Positions 43,266-55,000 of a stretch of 64,000 nt of DNA are shown piece by piece. The notes under the pieces are model-generated. The model worked only from the letters and a program-made list of their open reading frames with translations. It was not told the DNA's origin and ran no database searches. The translations under genes and the position numbers were made by a program. This DNA is from Symbiodinium natans. Its lineage: Eukaryota; Sar; Dinophyceae; Suessiales; Symbiodiniaceae. The stretch spans positions 1 through 64,000 of the forward strand of contig CAJNDS010000509.1 in NCBI GenBank assembly GCA_905221605.1, given 5' to 3'. Every line of letters starts with the position of its first letter. The first letter of the stretch is position 1.

Positions 43266-46200
43266 TCAATCTCGACCGCACCCGTATTCTTGTTGAATGA
43301 GCTGGATTCCCTCATTAATCCAGTAAGCACGGAAGGGTGTCTCGGTTGCTGGCGAGCCTATAAGAAGCCCTGCTGCTGCTTCGGCCATATCAAACTCCAC
43401 CTAGAATCACAATAAGTTGGGGTCCGCCTCGAAAAAGAAAGCTGGATTTCCGTCCCCTTGCCCTATGTTGTATATGATTCGGTGCTGGCTCTGGCAAGCC
43501 TTGCAAACATCCCAAAGCCATCCCTTCAAGATTCACCCCGAACCATCTAAACCACTAAGCCCTGAACTACCCCAGACCCCCAACCCTAAACCGAGAAGGC
43601 CCCCGAAGCTCCTAAAGCCGAGGCCTTGTGCCCGAAATTTCGTCAGGTTTTGGCACCCCAACCCTCTGATACCCCAAACCTCAAGCCTTGCGGAAGCGCC
43701 TGAACCCTAAACCCTAAACCCGAACTCGCCCTTAAATACCCTCCAGCTCCTCAGACCTTAAACCCCAAGCCCTAAGAAGCCCCGAATAGCTCCTAGGCCC
43801 TAACCTCAAACCCTAAACCCTAAACCCTAAACCCTAAACCCTCAACCCTCAACCTCCGACCCTGAATCAACCCCGGGGGATTCTTGCCACAGGATTGTCT
43901 CAACGAGACCGTTAATGACCCGAGCTCCCCAGGCCCTCCGTGGTCAAGAGTGCACTTGGGATCTTTAGGGATCTGGGGGTTTGGGGTTGAGGGGTTTGGA
44001 CCCTCTGGGGTTTAGGGTCTAGGGTTTAGGGTTGTTTTGGGGGGTTTAGGGCTGGCTAAGTTGGCTGAGTGTAGAGATCTGCAGGGCGGTGCTCCTCTGT
44101 CATCAGCACATGGGTAGCTTCAAAATCATTAGGGTCCCTTTCTTGGGGTCCTTACTGTAAGGCGGCACCCTTTAAAAAAGGGATCCCAACAAGGGACCCT
44201 GATTTCGAGAACTCCCCGCATTCTTCCGCGTAAGTGCCTTGTGAGCACGACGCCTAAACCCTAAACCCTAAACCCTAAAATGAACCGTGGGCCTTCTCTT
44301 CCTCGATGCGTGCCTTCTGACGCGCTTTAAACCTTAGGGTAGTTGCATGGTCCCTTAGCATGGGCCCTTAATTGGGGAACCCTTATAAGCTCAAGGGCCC
44401 ATACCTCACAGCCCTTTAACGAAGGTAAGGGACCATATGAGCACGGGTCAAAACTATGGAAATTGTGTTTATCTTGGTAGGACATTTGCATGCTGAAGTG
44501 TCAAAAACGCTGTAAGCGACAGGGGGGAACACCAGAAAGCGAAAGGCGACGCCCCTTAAACCCTTGCAAGCGACGGGGCACACCCCCTGTGGCGCGACCT
44601 AGGCCCGACATCTAGAGTTTTGACGGTCGCTAAACCCTAAACCCTAAGCCCTAATCCCTAAGACCTCAACCCTAAACCCTAAGCCCTAAACCCTAAGCCC
44701 TAAGCCCTACACCCTAAACCCTAAACCCTAAACCCTAAACCCTAAACCCTAAACCCTAAACCCTAAACCCTAAACCCTAAACCCTAAACCCTAAACCCCA
44801 AGCCCGGGACTCGGCCATGATTGCAAGGCCATCTGGATGTTCCTGGGCAGCCGCCTGGCCAGGAGTTTAGAGATCTAGTGTTAGGGGTTTAGGGGTTTAG
44901 GGTTCAGGGTTCAGGGTTCAGGGTTTAGGGTTTAGGGTTTAGGGTTCAGGGTTTAGGGCTACTTGAAGGTTTAGGGTTTAGGGATACTTGGAGGTTCATG
45001 GTACTTATTTACCATTCCGGTTAGGGTTTAGGGATTTAGGTTTTAGGGTTTAGGGATATTTAGGGTTTTTGGTTTTGGGTTTGGGCTTTAGGCTTTATAT
45101 AGGGTTTGGGGTTTGGGGTTTAGGGTTTTGGGGTTTAGGGTTTGGGGTTTGGGGTTTATGGATTTAGTGTTTAGGGCTTAGGGATACTTGAAGGTAATAC
45201 AGTAGGGCTGGAAGTAAGGTAGCCTGTATTCGGACCGCTACTTGCAACTACCCGTGAACCCTCAAGTAGGGACATGGGCATACAGGGATTTGGGGTTTTC
45301 GGGTTAGGGTCTAGGGTTCAGGGTTCAGGGTTCAGGGTTCAGGGATTTAGGGGGCCTTAAGGTTTAGGAGGCCATGGTTTGGCGCGGCGGGGTGGTGCCG
45401 GTGGAACGGATATCAGGGCTTAACTAGGAGCGAGCATCCTTGTTTGACTCCGATCGGCCTGACTATATGACATGAAGTCCATGGAGGTTTCCTTTTTAAT
45501 CTTCCCGCCACCCGAACCCGCAATCCTTAAGGGCAATTCAGCGTAGAACAAGGGGCATCTCGAGGGAAGCAGAGGGGATTGCAGTACCCTATACCCTAAA
45601 CCCTGAGAGGCTCCGGGCTCTTCAGGTCAGCTTAGGGTTTAGGGGTTTAGGGTTTGTAGGGTTGAGGGCCTAAACCCTAAACCCTGGGTCCTAAGGCCCA
45701 GGGGCCTGCGCCTAAGCTGACTCCAGCAGCTCAGGCTTTTCCACCTGGCCCTGGCACGGGAAAGGGCCCGTCGCCAGGACTGGCATGACATCGGGAATCG
45801 GGACCCTAAACCCCAAACCCCAAACCCTAAACCCTAAGCCCTAAAACCCAGCAGGGTGCGGCGGGTTGGTCCGGATGTTCGGGGATTCCTTGAAGCGTCC
45901 ACCCGAAACCCAAGGCTCCTTAGTTTCAGGGTTTAGTGTTTAGGGTTTTTAAAGGGTTGAGGGTTTAGGGCTTAAGGTTTAGGGTTTCGGGCTTAAGGTT
46001 TAGGGCTAGGTTTTAGGGTTTTGGCGTTTAGCAATGATGTCCACAGACCAGCTGAAGATGCGCATGGCATCAACGAACTTACTTAGTTTGTATGGGAGTA
46101 GCCCTGTTTCAAGTTCGTAAAAGTATGTGCAGGTTCAAGCAGTTTCACAGGTTCGATCGAAGCTGGTTTCCTGCAACTTGTTCATAGGTTCTCATAAGGT

Positions 46201-47960
46201 TAGCATAAAGTAACCCTAAACCATAAACCTTAAACCCTAAACCCTACATATGATGAGCCCATAAGAGGACTCCAGACCCCTGCGCACATCGACTCCCCGG
46301 AGCCCGGAACCCCAAGCCCTGCACCCTTCAACCCACCTAAACCCCGAAGCCCTAAACCCCCTTAAACCCCAAGGCCTAAACCCTAAGCCTCCAAACCTTA
46401 CCCCCCCGAACCCCCAAACCCAAAGCCTCCAAAAACCTCACATTCCCGACCCTAAACCCCTACACTAAACCCTCAACCTCCAAAGCCTAAACCCCCAACC
46501 CGCAAGCCCGGAACACTAAAACCTTGAACCCACAACCCCAAGCCCTAAACCCCTAAACCCTAAAGCCTAAATCCGTCAAGTGCCCAAAGTGCGCAAGCTC
46601 CTAGGAAGGATTAGGGGGACCCTTAGACGGGAACCCTTCTCAACCCTCTCCTGGCTCTCTTAAACAGGGACCTAAACCCTAAACCCTAAACCCTAAACCC
46701 TAAACCCTAAGCCCCTAAGCCCCTAAGCCCCTAAGCCCCTAAACCCTAAACCCTAAACCCTAAACCCTAAACCCTAAACCCTAAACTCGCAAGCGAGGAT
46801 GTCAAGGGCTCCGGTAGCTGTATCGAGGCCGTGCGGCGTTGGGAATCCCAGCTGGCAGGGGTTTCGGGATGAAGGGTTTAGGGTTTAGGGCTTATGGTTT
46901 ATTAGGGTTTATTAGGGTTTCTTAGGGTTTATTGGGGTTTATTAGGGTTTAGGGTTTTGGGTTTTGGGTTTGTCGGGGCTGGTCGGGGCTTTTTCGGGCT
47001 TTCGGACTCCTAGCGTTTGAGGTCCTGGCTTGGGTGCCGGCCGAACCCTAAGCCCGAAGTGTCAGCCCGACCCTTTCCGAATGAAGCCCTTAGTTGCCAA
47101 GCAGCGCAAACCCGAAGTCGCTCAACCCCGAGCCCTAAACCCTAAACCCTAAACCGTAAACCCCAAACCCTGAAACCCGAAGCCTGTCCACGGCTGAGGC
47201 GCCGGTGGTCAGGTTGACCAGCGCACCCTGCGTCTCTTCACCGCGGCGTGCGCCCGGGCCGGCAAGATGGAGAAGGCGCCAGGGTTGAGGGACCCTAAAC
47301 CCTAAACCCTAAGCCCTAAGCCCTAAGCCCTAAACCCTAAACCCTGAGCCCTGAGCCCTGAGCCCTAAGCCCTAAACCCTAAACCCTGAACCCTCAGAGG
47401 GGGTTGAAGGGTTGAGGATTTGATTTCGGATTTTTGCGCTTAGTCTTCTCGGGTTTGTGGACATGGGCTCAGAGCCTTTGGATTGAAATTTTTGGTTTCG
47501 TGTCTAGGGTTTCAGGCCATGGGAGTGCTCAGGGCGTTGTAGGGTTCAGGGTTCAGGGTTTGGGTGCCTTGTGCCTAAAGCCCTACCCTAAACCCTAAAC
47601 CCTAAACCCTAAACCCTAAACCCTAAACCCTAAACCCTAAACCCTAAACCCTTGCTCTTGGGGCTGATGGTGGGGTCGCAGGCTCCGAGTCAGGGTTCGG
47701 GCTGTGGGGCGGAAGGCCTCGTCTCCGCGCGGTTCAGGGAGTTTAGGGGGGTTTAGGGTGCAAAGGGTGTAGGGTTTAGGGTTTAGGGTTTAGGGTTTAG
47801 GGTTTAGGGTTTAGGATTCAGGGTTTAGGGTTTATAGGCTTTACCTGCAAAACCCTCGGGCTCAAAATAGCGCCCGCCACCTGGACAGGCACATTTTTTG
47901 CCCGTGCCGGTTCTTTACGCCTGCAGGCGAATATTCCGCCTGTTGGTGTTTTGGGTTGAT
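43266..47960 (-). CDS. Candidate minus-strand multi-exon gene with terminal exon 43266-43400
   Basis: The terminal exon 43266-43400 is 44 codons plus TGA, with acceptor TTCTAG|G, and reads VEFDMAEAAAGLLIGSPATE then FRAYWINEGIQLIQQEYG; this is very protein-like. Upstream islets between telomere arrays are also open on the minus strand: about 44807-44880, about 45690-45775, 46787-46851 (LGFPTPHGLDTATGALDILA, donor GTTTAG), about 47187-47285 (EETQGALVNLTTGASAVD), about 47653-47740 and about 47885-47955 (AINPKHQQAEYSPAGVKNR, followed by a GT donor). Several islets are open on both strands, so the internal exons are less certain than the terminal one. The family is not recognised. Confidence 0.4.
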
Positions 47961-48204
47961 TGCCTGTTGAACTCTGCTCAAACCAAGAAACGGGGGTGCA
48001 AAACCCTCGAAAGGGTCTATGAAAACCCTAATGGGCTGTGAACACACCCCAACATCCTTCTTGGCCATTATATAACCTTTGCAAGCCAAGTTAGACGAAA
48101 CCTAAACCCTAAACCCCTTAACCCTTATAAACCCTATAAACCCTAAACCCTTGACCCTTATAAGCCCTAAACCGAAACAGCCCTGCACATAAACCTCCCT
48201 GTTC

Positions 48205-49530
48205 TGCCACGCTCGCCCACGCTGCTCACCATCGTTCTCAGCCATGCCAGGGGCTCAGGTGAGACACAGGCCTTTTGTGAGGTACAGCTATATAAGGTTT
48301 ATACACTTGACCTCGGGGACTTACGAGGCTTCAGGGGGTTGGAGAGTTGAGATATGTTTTGCTTAGGGGTTCATGGACTTCAGGGCGGGTTTCTGCTTGG
48401 CCTTCGAGGTAGGCTTCGTAGGGGAAAGGGCTGTACATTACGCATACTCAGGACTTCGAGGCCTTACCAAGCTTTCCAGCTTGAAGGTTATGGCTCAAAT
48501 GCGCGAGGGGGCAGCACTACCCAGCACAGGTACATGTAGCAAGAACTTGGGGACTTGGGGAGTGCATTGTTTCAATCGACGGTAGCGTGGGGATTGAGTA
48601 CGTCAATCTGTGCTGAGTTTGGCTTCCCGGCGCTTCTTCATGAGAGAACGTGTTTTCAGGAAAGCCGCCACGCTCGCCCACGCTGCTCACCATCGTTCTG
48701 AGCCATGCCAGGGGCTCAGGTGAGACACAGGCCTTTTGTGAGGTACAGCTAAGGTTTATACACTTGACCTCGGGGACTTACGAGGCTTCAGGGGGTTGGA
48801 GAGTCGAGATATGTTTTGCTTAGGGGTTCATGGACTTCAGGGCGGGTTTCTGCTTGGCCTTCGAGGTAGGCTTCGTAGGGGAAAGGGCTGTACATTACGT
48901 ATACTCAGGACTTCGAGGCCTTACCAAGCTTTCCAGCTTGAAGGTTATGGCTCAAATGCGCGAGGGGGCAGCGCTACCCAGCACAGGTACATGTAGCAAG
49001 AACTTGGGGACTTGGGGAGTGCATTGTTTCAATCGACGGTAGCGCGGGGATTGAGTACGTCAATCTGTGCTGAGTTTGGCTTCCCGGGCTGCTCACCATC
49101 GTTCTATCGTTCTGAGCCATGCCAGGGGCTCAGGTGAGACACAGGCCATTTTTGAGGTACAGCTAAGGTTTGTACACTTGACCTCGGGGACTTACGAGGC
49201 TTCAGGGGGTTGGAGAGTTGAGATATGTTTTGCTTAGGGGTTCATGGACTTCAGGGTGGGTTTCTGCTTAGCCTTCGAGGGAGGCTTCGTAGGGGAAAGG
49301 GCTGTACATTACGTATACTCAGGACTTCGAGGCCTTACCAAGCTTTCCAGCTTGAAGGTTGTAGCTCAAATGCGCGGAGGGCAGCACTACCCAGCACAGG
49401 TACATGTAGCAAGAACTTGGGGACTGGAGTGCATTGTTTCAACCGACGGTAGCACGGGGATTGAGTACGTCAAGCTGTGCTGAGTTTTGCTTCCCAGCGC
49501 TTCTTCATGAGAGCACGTTTTTTCAGGAAA
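48205..49530. repeat. Three tandem copies of an about 430-460 bp segment
   Basis: Units begin near 48207, 48668 and 49087 (GCTGCTCACCATCGTTCT) and share more than 95 percent of bases by eye. Each carries ATGCCAGGGGCTCAGGTGAG, GGACTTACGAGGCTTCAGG and a 61-70 codon open frame. Units 1 and 3 end in the sequence that codes the C-terminus of the minus-strand transposase (LMKKRWEAKLS at 49473-49510). The repeat therefore duplicated the 3' end of that gene with its flank. The small open frames are repeats of one another and not convincing genes. Confidence 0.85.
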
Positions 49531-51377
49531 ACCCGCTCGATTACCCTCCGGTCAACGGTGCGAACGTCGACGCGACGGCTTAACCGACTTACACGCCCTA
49601 TAAAATCTTCGCAGACTTCGGTAGCTGCATACTGTGGGTTTAGCGCCCCAGCACATCCGCCGAGCAGCGCAGACCGGAGGGACTGAGCTACATGGTGCAA
49701 CGAGTGGGCTTTGGGTTTCAAAGCAAAAGCCCGCATCCTCATCGAAACAGCCAGCGTGCTGAGAACACGAAAACCGCGCAGTAGCCTCATCATCACGACA
49801 TAAAGGTATCTGACGCATGGTCTGTGGAGGATAAGGCGGTGCCGCTGCATGAGCCGAAACATGTCAAGGCATGCTTCGCATGTCTGACACATTCTGTCCA
49901 GGAGCAGCCCATGCCCAGGCACCGTAGGATGCTTCATTTGAAGCCGCAAGAACCATGACAAGTAGCGAAGCAGAATCATGGAGTCGCTGCCTTTGGAATT
50001 CGTCCAAGGGCTGGACATGAAGCTTGTCATGTTGAAGAAGGTCTTCGTGAAACCCCTCAGTGTAGGGTGCTCCTTCGAAGCCAAGCAGAAAAGGACAAAG
50101 CTGCTGTGCGCTCTAGCTAGCCTGTCAGGGAAATTCTTGGAGCACTCAGGGTAGTCGAAAAATCCCTTTCTGCAAAGGACTACAACGCAGCTCCCAATCA
50201 AGTCCCGCGCGAGCCCCAGCTTGACTATGTGGAATGGGTCATGTAGAAGGGCCCGTTCCGGTGCAGCAGTGTCCATGGGAATTCGGGTAAGCTGCGGGAC
50301 TTGGTCGGGGGGCCATGGTCTGGAACGGTGCATGGTTTGCAGCCACGAAGGCGTTTCGGCAAAGTCTTCGAAGCGGTGCTGGCTCATATCGCCAGAAGAG
50401 GCCATGCAGCAGTGACAAATGAAGCCCAAGCTCCGAGACCCCACATGCGTGTAGCTGCGGTCTAAGAAAAAATACTTCCTATGAAAATCCATATCTCCCT
50501 TTATCCCTGCCACTGCTACGAAGTACCTCTTGCCATCAATCTCCAATCCTTGATGGAACAGCTTCTGCAAGTTGTCGGCCATTACCCCCAGCAGTGTTTG
50601 CACCACATGCGGGTTTTTCTTAAAAATCCAGCCCCCAAGCCCGAAGAGAAGATGACGAGTCAAGTAGCTGTGGCCGGTGTAGTTTGTAAACATCTCATTG
50701 CTGGGGCCTTCCACACCATCGGGAAGCGGGCTGGCCTCACCATACTCAGGGACACCGGGCAGCTTGGCTAGTTCAGCCACACACTGGCATGGTTTCAGCC
50801 GTCGGTCCTGGCAGCCGATCGGCGATTCAAACGATAGGACCAAATATGCTGTTTTTTTGATGGAACGACCCTCATCGCCATGGATAAGTATGGGTATGGT
50901 TGAAGATAGGTCCTTGCCAGTGCGAAAGACTTCATGCTCTGCATGAGTCCGCTGGAAGAATGTCCAGAAAGCGCGAAAATTGCTCTGAGGGCTCCCAGAG
51001 TTTCCACAGATCAAGCTTGGGTCCTCTTGCATGAGGTACTTGATCCAACTTTCTGGGGTCACATGTTGGGTGGTGATGGTTTTAAGCACCCCTTCAACAA
51101 CTTCATGCTCCACATCTTCTATCTCTATGGGAAGGGATAGGCTATGTTTGCGAAACAGAGCCCTCGTGAAACGATCTGCGTGGGCCTCCTCAGAAACTGT
51201 AGCTGTTCTGCCTTCAGCAGCAGCCAGCGTTCGGGCCACATGCACTGCTGGGACCTGGGCCGCGTGAGCCAGGAATTTGGTCGCACGGATTCTTGCAGAA
51301 CCCCCGCTTGACTGCCAAGTCACGGACACCGTCTCCCATTGACTCAGCCATGTATTCCACCAGTCGGGCTGCGCCAC
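49470..51377 (-). CDS. TNP2/CACTA (EnSpm)-like transposase domain exon
   Basis: A 635-codon frame opens directly at a splice acceptor (TTCCCCAG|GTGGCG at 51378) and has no ATG, so it is an internal-to-terminal exon. Landmarks from the N-terminus: IPILIHGDEGRSIKKTAYLV (first Asp, HGDEG), a helical region ending LFHQGLEIDGKRYF, VAGIKGDMDFHRKYF (second Asp), SLGFICHCCMASSGDM (Cys cluster), LLHDPFHIVKLGLARDLIG, and NPQYAATEVCEDFIGR (candidate acidic Glu). The HGDEG / KGD / C-x-C-C order is that of TNP2-type transposases and of a family I recall as abundant in dinoflagellates. No stop interrupts it. The stop is at 49470-49472, inside the triplicated segment. A second reading of 51290-51375 (AARLVEYMAESMGDGVRDLA) is open in another frame. 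Confidence 0.55.
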   Translation of the reverse strand: MAQPDWWNTWLSQWETVSVTWQSSGGSARIRATKFLAHAAQVPAVHVARTLAAAEGRTATVSEEAHADRFTRALFRKHSLSLPIEIEDVEHEVVEGVLKTITTQHVTPESWIKYLMQEDPSLICGNSGSPQSNFRAFWTFFQRTHAEHEVFRTGKDLSSTIPILIHGDEGRSIKKTAYLVLSFESPIGCQDRRLKPCQCVAELAKLPGVPEYGEASPLPDGVEGPSNEMFTNYTGHSYLTRHLLFGLGGWIFKKNPHVVQTLLGVMADNLQKLFHQGLEIDGKRYFVAVAGIKGDMDFHRKYFFLDRSYTHVGSRSLGFICHCCMASSGDMSQHRFEDFAETPSWLQTMHRSRPWPPDQVPQLTRIPMDTAAPERALLHDPFHIVKLGLARDLIGSCVVVLCRKGFFDYPECSKNFPDRLARAHSSFVLFCLASKEHPTLRGFTKTFFNMTSFMSSPWTNSKGSDSMILLRYLSWFLRLQMKHPTVPGHGLLLDRMCQTCEACLDMFRLMQRHRLILHRPCVRYLYVVMMRLLRGFRVLSTLAVSMRMRAFALKPKAHSLHHVAQSLRSALLGGCAGALNPQYAATEVCEDFIGRVSRLSRRVDVRTVDRRVIERVFLKKRALMKKRWEAKLSTA

Positions 51378-52006
51378 CTGGGGAAAGAGTTATGAAACAG
51401 CCCTGAGGTCTTGTAAAGATCCCGAAAACAATGCAACAAAGACTGCTTTCAACAGAGCTACACTTTTGAGAGCTAGGCTTTTGCCAGCTGCCAGCAGCTA
51501 ACTTCACACTCAGCTTCTGCGATCTTGCAGAGGAATTACCGGGATGATGCTGTGTAGAACAACACCAACGCTGTGAATTAGGAAAAGACGGTGCGTGTGC
51601 ATCATTGCGCCCAAGCCTAGCCTCTGGACGTGTGGGGAATTCCACTGTCACATCAGGATAACTCTTCTGCTTTCGGGTTTAGGGTTTATCAGGGTTAAGG
51701 GTTCATAGGGTCATAAGGGTTAAGGGTTTAGAGTTTAGGGTTTATAAATAGGGCTATATAAGGTTTAGGGTTCAGGGTTTATAAGGTTTATTAGGGTTTA
51801 TGAAGGGTTGAGGGTTTAGGGTTTAACTGCCCTCTCTCTCTATATGTATATTGTGTGTGTGTGACACAAACCCTTTCTAGGCTAGGTGCTTGTACACACA
51901 GAGGCCAGTGCCCCTAAGACACCCTACTTCTTGCCACGCTTTGCAGGCGGCTGGGATGCAGGTTTGGGCTGCTGCCGTTTGGCGGGAGCCTTAGCCTTAG
52001 CCTTAC
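51378..52006. other. Probable intron with TTATAGGG-type repeats
   Basis: TTTATAGGG/TTTAGGG units lie at 51670-51830, followed by a short GTGTGT run. The alternative minus frame 51924-52006 is Lys/Ala/Pro-rich and ends in TAG; it could be an alternative 3' end. Confidence 0.4.
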
Positions 52007-55000
52007 CTGCAGGCTTGCCGTCAGGGTTGGAACCAGCCGGTTGTCTTCCAGGCGAAGGCAAAACACACCTTAGATAGGTTCACTTCCCCTGAACCCTACA
52101 AGCCCTAAACCCTATAAGCCCTATGTGAAGAGGTCGGAAGAGAGGCTCTATGTGAAGAGGATAAGGGGGATTCTGGAAATCCATGTTTGTAGAGTCCTTA
52201 TGTTTATGTGTTTTTTGGGCCCATACTGAAGCCCTTCAGGGCTAGGGGTTTAGGAGCTCAGGGTTCAAAGTTTAAGGGTTTAGGAGTTCAGGGCCGAGGG
52301 CTTGGGACTTAGGGTTTCGGGTTTAGGGTTTAAGGGTTTAGGGTTTAGGGACATCAAGCAGAGCTTCACTCAGTATAGGGTTTGGGCTTAGGGTTTAGGG
52401 TTTATAGGGTTATTATAGGGTTTATAGGGTTTAGTGTTTCGAGCTTAGGGTTTATGAGGGTTTAGGGTTTATAGGGTTTATAAGGTTTATAGGGTTTATA
52501 AGGCCATATTCCAGACATGTGGCTTGCAGCGATCGAGCAACGTGAAGGCTTCCACAGCCCTGTCAGACTTAATTAGGCTTACCCTATAAACCCTAAACCC
52601 TATAGACCCTAAGGCCTATGTCAAGAGGATGGAGGCTCGGAAGAGAGGCTCGGATTTACTCAGTAGGGTTGAAATAGGGTTTAGGGCATAGGGTTTAGGG
52701 TTTTATAGGGTTTATACAGGGTTTAGGGTTTAGGGTTTAGGATTCATAAGGTCTATAAGGGTTTAGGCTTTATGGGGTTTAGGGCGTAGGGCAATGTTAG
52801 CATTTTACCCCTTTATTGGGTTGCAGTGGATCATATGTAGTCTAATTGTTCAAAGGGCTCTACAGCTTCGCAAACCCTAAGCCCTGAGCCCCAATTGTCC
52901 TCAAAATCCTACACCCCAGCCTGAATCGCTTCTGGCACGGAGGTGCCTGGAGGTACTTGCAAGTAGGATCATAGGTAGGAATTTTATAAGGTTATATAGG
53001 GGCTTATAGTCCCTACTTACACGTACCCACGAACCTCCACGCAAAACCCTAGCCACCCAATAAAGCCCCCCTACGTCAGAGCCCCAACTGAGTAAGCCTC
53101 CTTCGGCCCTCATCGAGCTTCGTCGAGATGTCAGCTTGCATCCTTGGAAGACTTAGGGTTTATAGGGTTTAGGGTTTAGAGGGTTTAGAGGGTTTAGGGT
53201 TTATAGGGTTTAGGGTTTAGAGTTTAGGGTTTAGGGTTTAGGGAATATAGGGTTTATAAGGGTTTATAAGGGTTTATAAGGGTTTAGGGTTTAGGGTTTT
53301 AGGGTTTAGGGTTTATAGGGTTTAGGGTTTATAGGGTTTAGGGTTTAGGGCTTAGGGCTTAGGGCTTAGGGCTTAGGGCTTAGGGCTTAGGGCTTAGGGT
53401 TTAGGGTTTAGGGTTTAGGGTTTAGGGTTTTAGGGTTTAGGGTTTAGGGTTAGGGTTAGGGTTTAGGGTCGGTTTCGAACGGGGGCCCAAACTGGGTGCC
53501 CCAACTAAGGTGCCCAAACTGGGGTGCCGGATTTTCCCTTTCCTCCCCCCCCCCCCCCCCCCCCCCCCCCTCCCCCCCCCCCCCCCCCCTAGAGATTCCA
53601 CATGCAAGTCTCTTTCGCGTGAAGCCATCAAGCAAACCACCCATTTCTAGATCTTGCATCTCATCTGCAACCGTGTTGAGGTTCAGTTGCAGGCTCTCCA
53701 AGCGCCCCTGCAGCCTCAGATGGTAATTAAAAAACATCTACTCCCAAACACACTGCCTGAGGCCATGGAAGTGAGCTTGCGCAACAGCCAAACATCCAGC
53801 AGGGAGCTTGGCCTCACTAGGCTTCTGAGCTTGACCTGCAACCGGCTGGGGGAAGGTCACGATAATCGCCTCGAGCCTTTTGATAAGCTTCTGCAAGGTT
53901 TTCATTGCAGGGCCCAGGCATGCCGAGGGTGCAAGGTTCTTCTCAACCTCAGGGTACCCGAGCTTTGCAGCCACGTCTGACGCAACAGGCACCTGGATCA
54001 CCTCATCAACTGGCTCGACGTTTGGCCCTTTGCCAAGCATGCCAGGACCTCTGTGCGAGGTGCATGGTAGGGTTGTTGGGGGGCAGGCCACTCTATACAC
54101 CACCCCAGCCCCACCTTGCAAGTTGTTCAGCATGTCCCAGTCCAAACCCGGAGTGAGGCCCTCATCCTTCTGCCCTTTGTCCTCCTCGTCCCACTCCATT
54201 GCTTCCTGGTACAGAGAGCGCTTGATCTTCCTTGGATGGGACTTGGGAAGGAACATCTCAAGACGTGGCGCGTTGTTTTGGGGATTACATAATGCAAGCG
54301 AAGTCGCGACAACTTTCCGTGGACACGGGTATCGACCCAATACATCCAGCCCTCACCATATTTGCTCAGCCTGGCAAGTGAGGAAACACCCCCACACACA
54401 CATCATGACATCCTGTAGACCGTAACCTTGTAAGCCCTATAAACCATATAAAGCCTATATATACCCTATAAAACCGTATATTTAGGAGAAAATGGGTTTA
54501 TAAATGTTCATTAGGTTTAGGATAGGGTTCTATCGGGTTATATAGGGTCTATAAGAAATGAAACACCCCCCACCCCCTGCCCCCACCCCGAACCCCCGCC
54601 CCAACCCCAGCCCCAACCCCAGCCCCACCCATCTGCGCGCCCAACCTGCGCCCCCCCACCCGTCTGCAACCGATGAACCCCTAATAAACCGCAAAAAAAC
54701 CTGAACCCCTTGACCCCGCTAAACCCCCTATACATCCTATAAACCCTATATAGGGCACGTACTCTCAAACCCCAAGCCCCGACTCACGCGGCTTGCTCAG
54801 CCTGGGACTGTTGGCTGCCCACCTGTAAACCCTATTTGAAACCCTATAAAACTTATGTAACCTTATATGAACTTTATAAACCTAAACCCTATTGACTTGG
54901 AGCACCTGACCTCTTCAACTGTGGATGTTTTTCACAATAGGCGAAGATTCCGGTCTTCTTCTGCCTCATTTCACCCATGTAGAGGATTGAACAATCTCTG

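Larger units (their letters stand above)
30457..48140. repeat. Telomere-like repeat mosaic, both orientations
   Basis: More than thirty TTTAGGG or CCCTAAA arrays alternate with unique DNA. Main arrays: TTTAGGG at 30745-30851, 31006-31062, 31972-32042, 32155-32330 (mostly TTTAGGGG and GGGCTTTA), 35462-35660, 35816-35882, 37558-37632, 38562-38650, 38725-38800, 41068-41128, 44881-45360 and 47746-47840; CCCTAAA at 31830-31885, 32816-32850, 36317-36454, 37364-37461, 37948-38039, 41278-41333, 41600-41706, 44628-44806, 46676-46787, 47291-47395 and 47582-47652. Unique islets between them are described under the two candidate genes. Confidence 0.9.

Noticed and set aside
30457-48140. A true chromosome end
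   Set aside because: Arrays are short, degenerate, in both orientations and flanked by unique DNA and genes on both sides; they are interstitial.
48354-49483. Three similar 61-79 aa proteins as a gene family
   Set aside because: They are the same open stretch copied by the segmental triplication, without splice or start context.
53437-53737. Gly-rich minus-strand ORFs across the poly-C tract
   Set aside because: The Gly run is the homopolymer; the real coding part stops at the donor near 53602.
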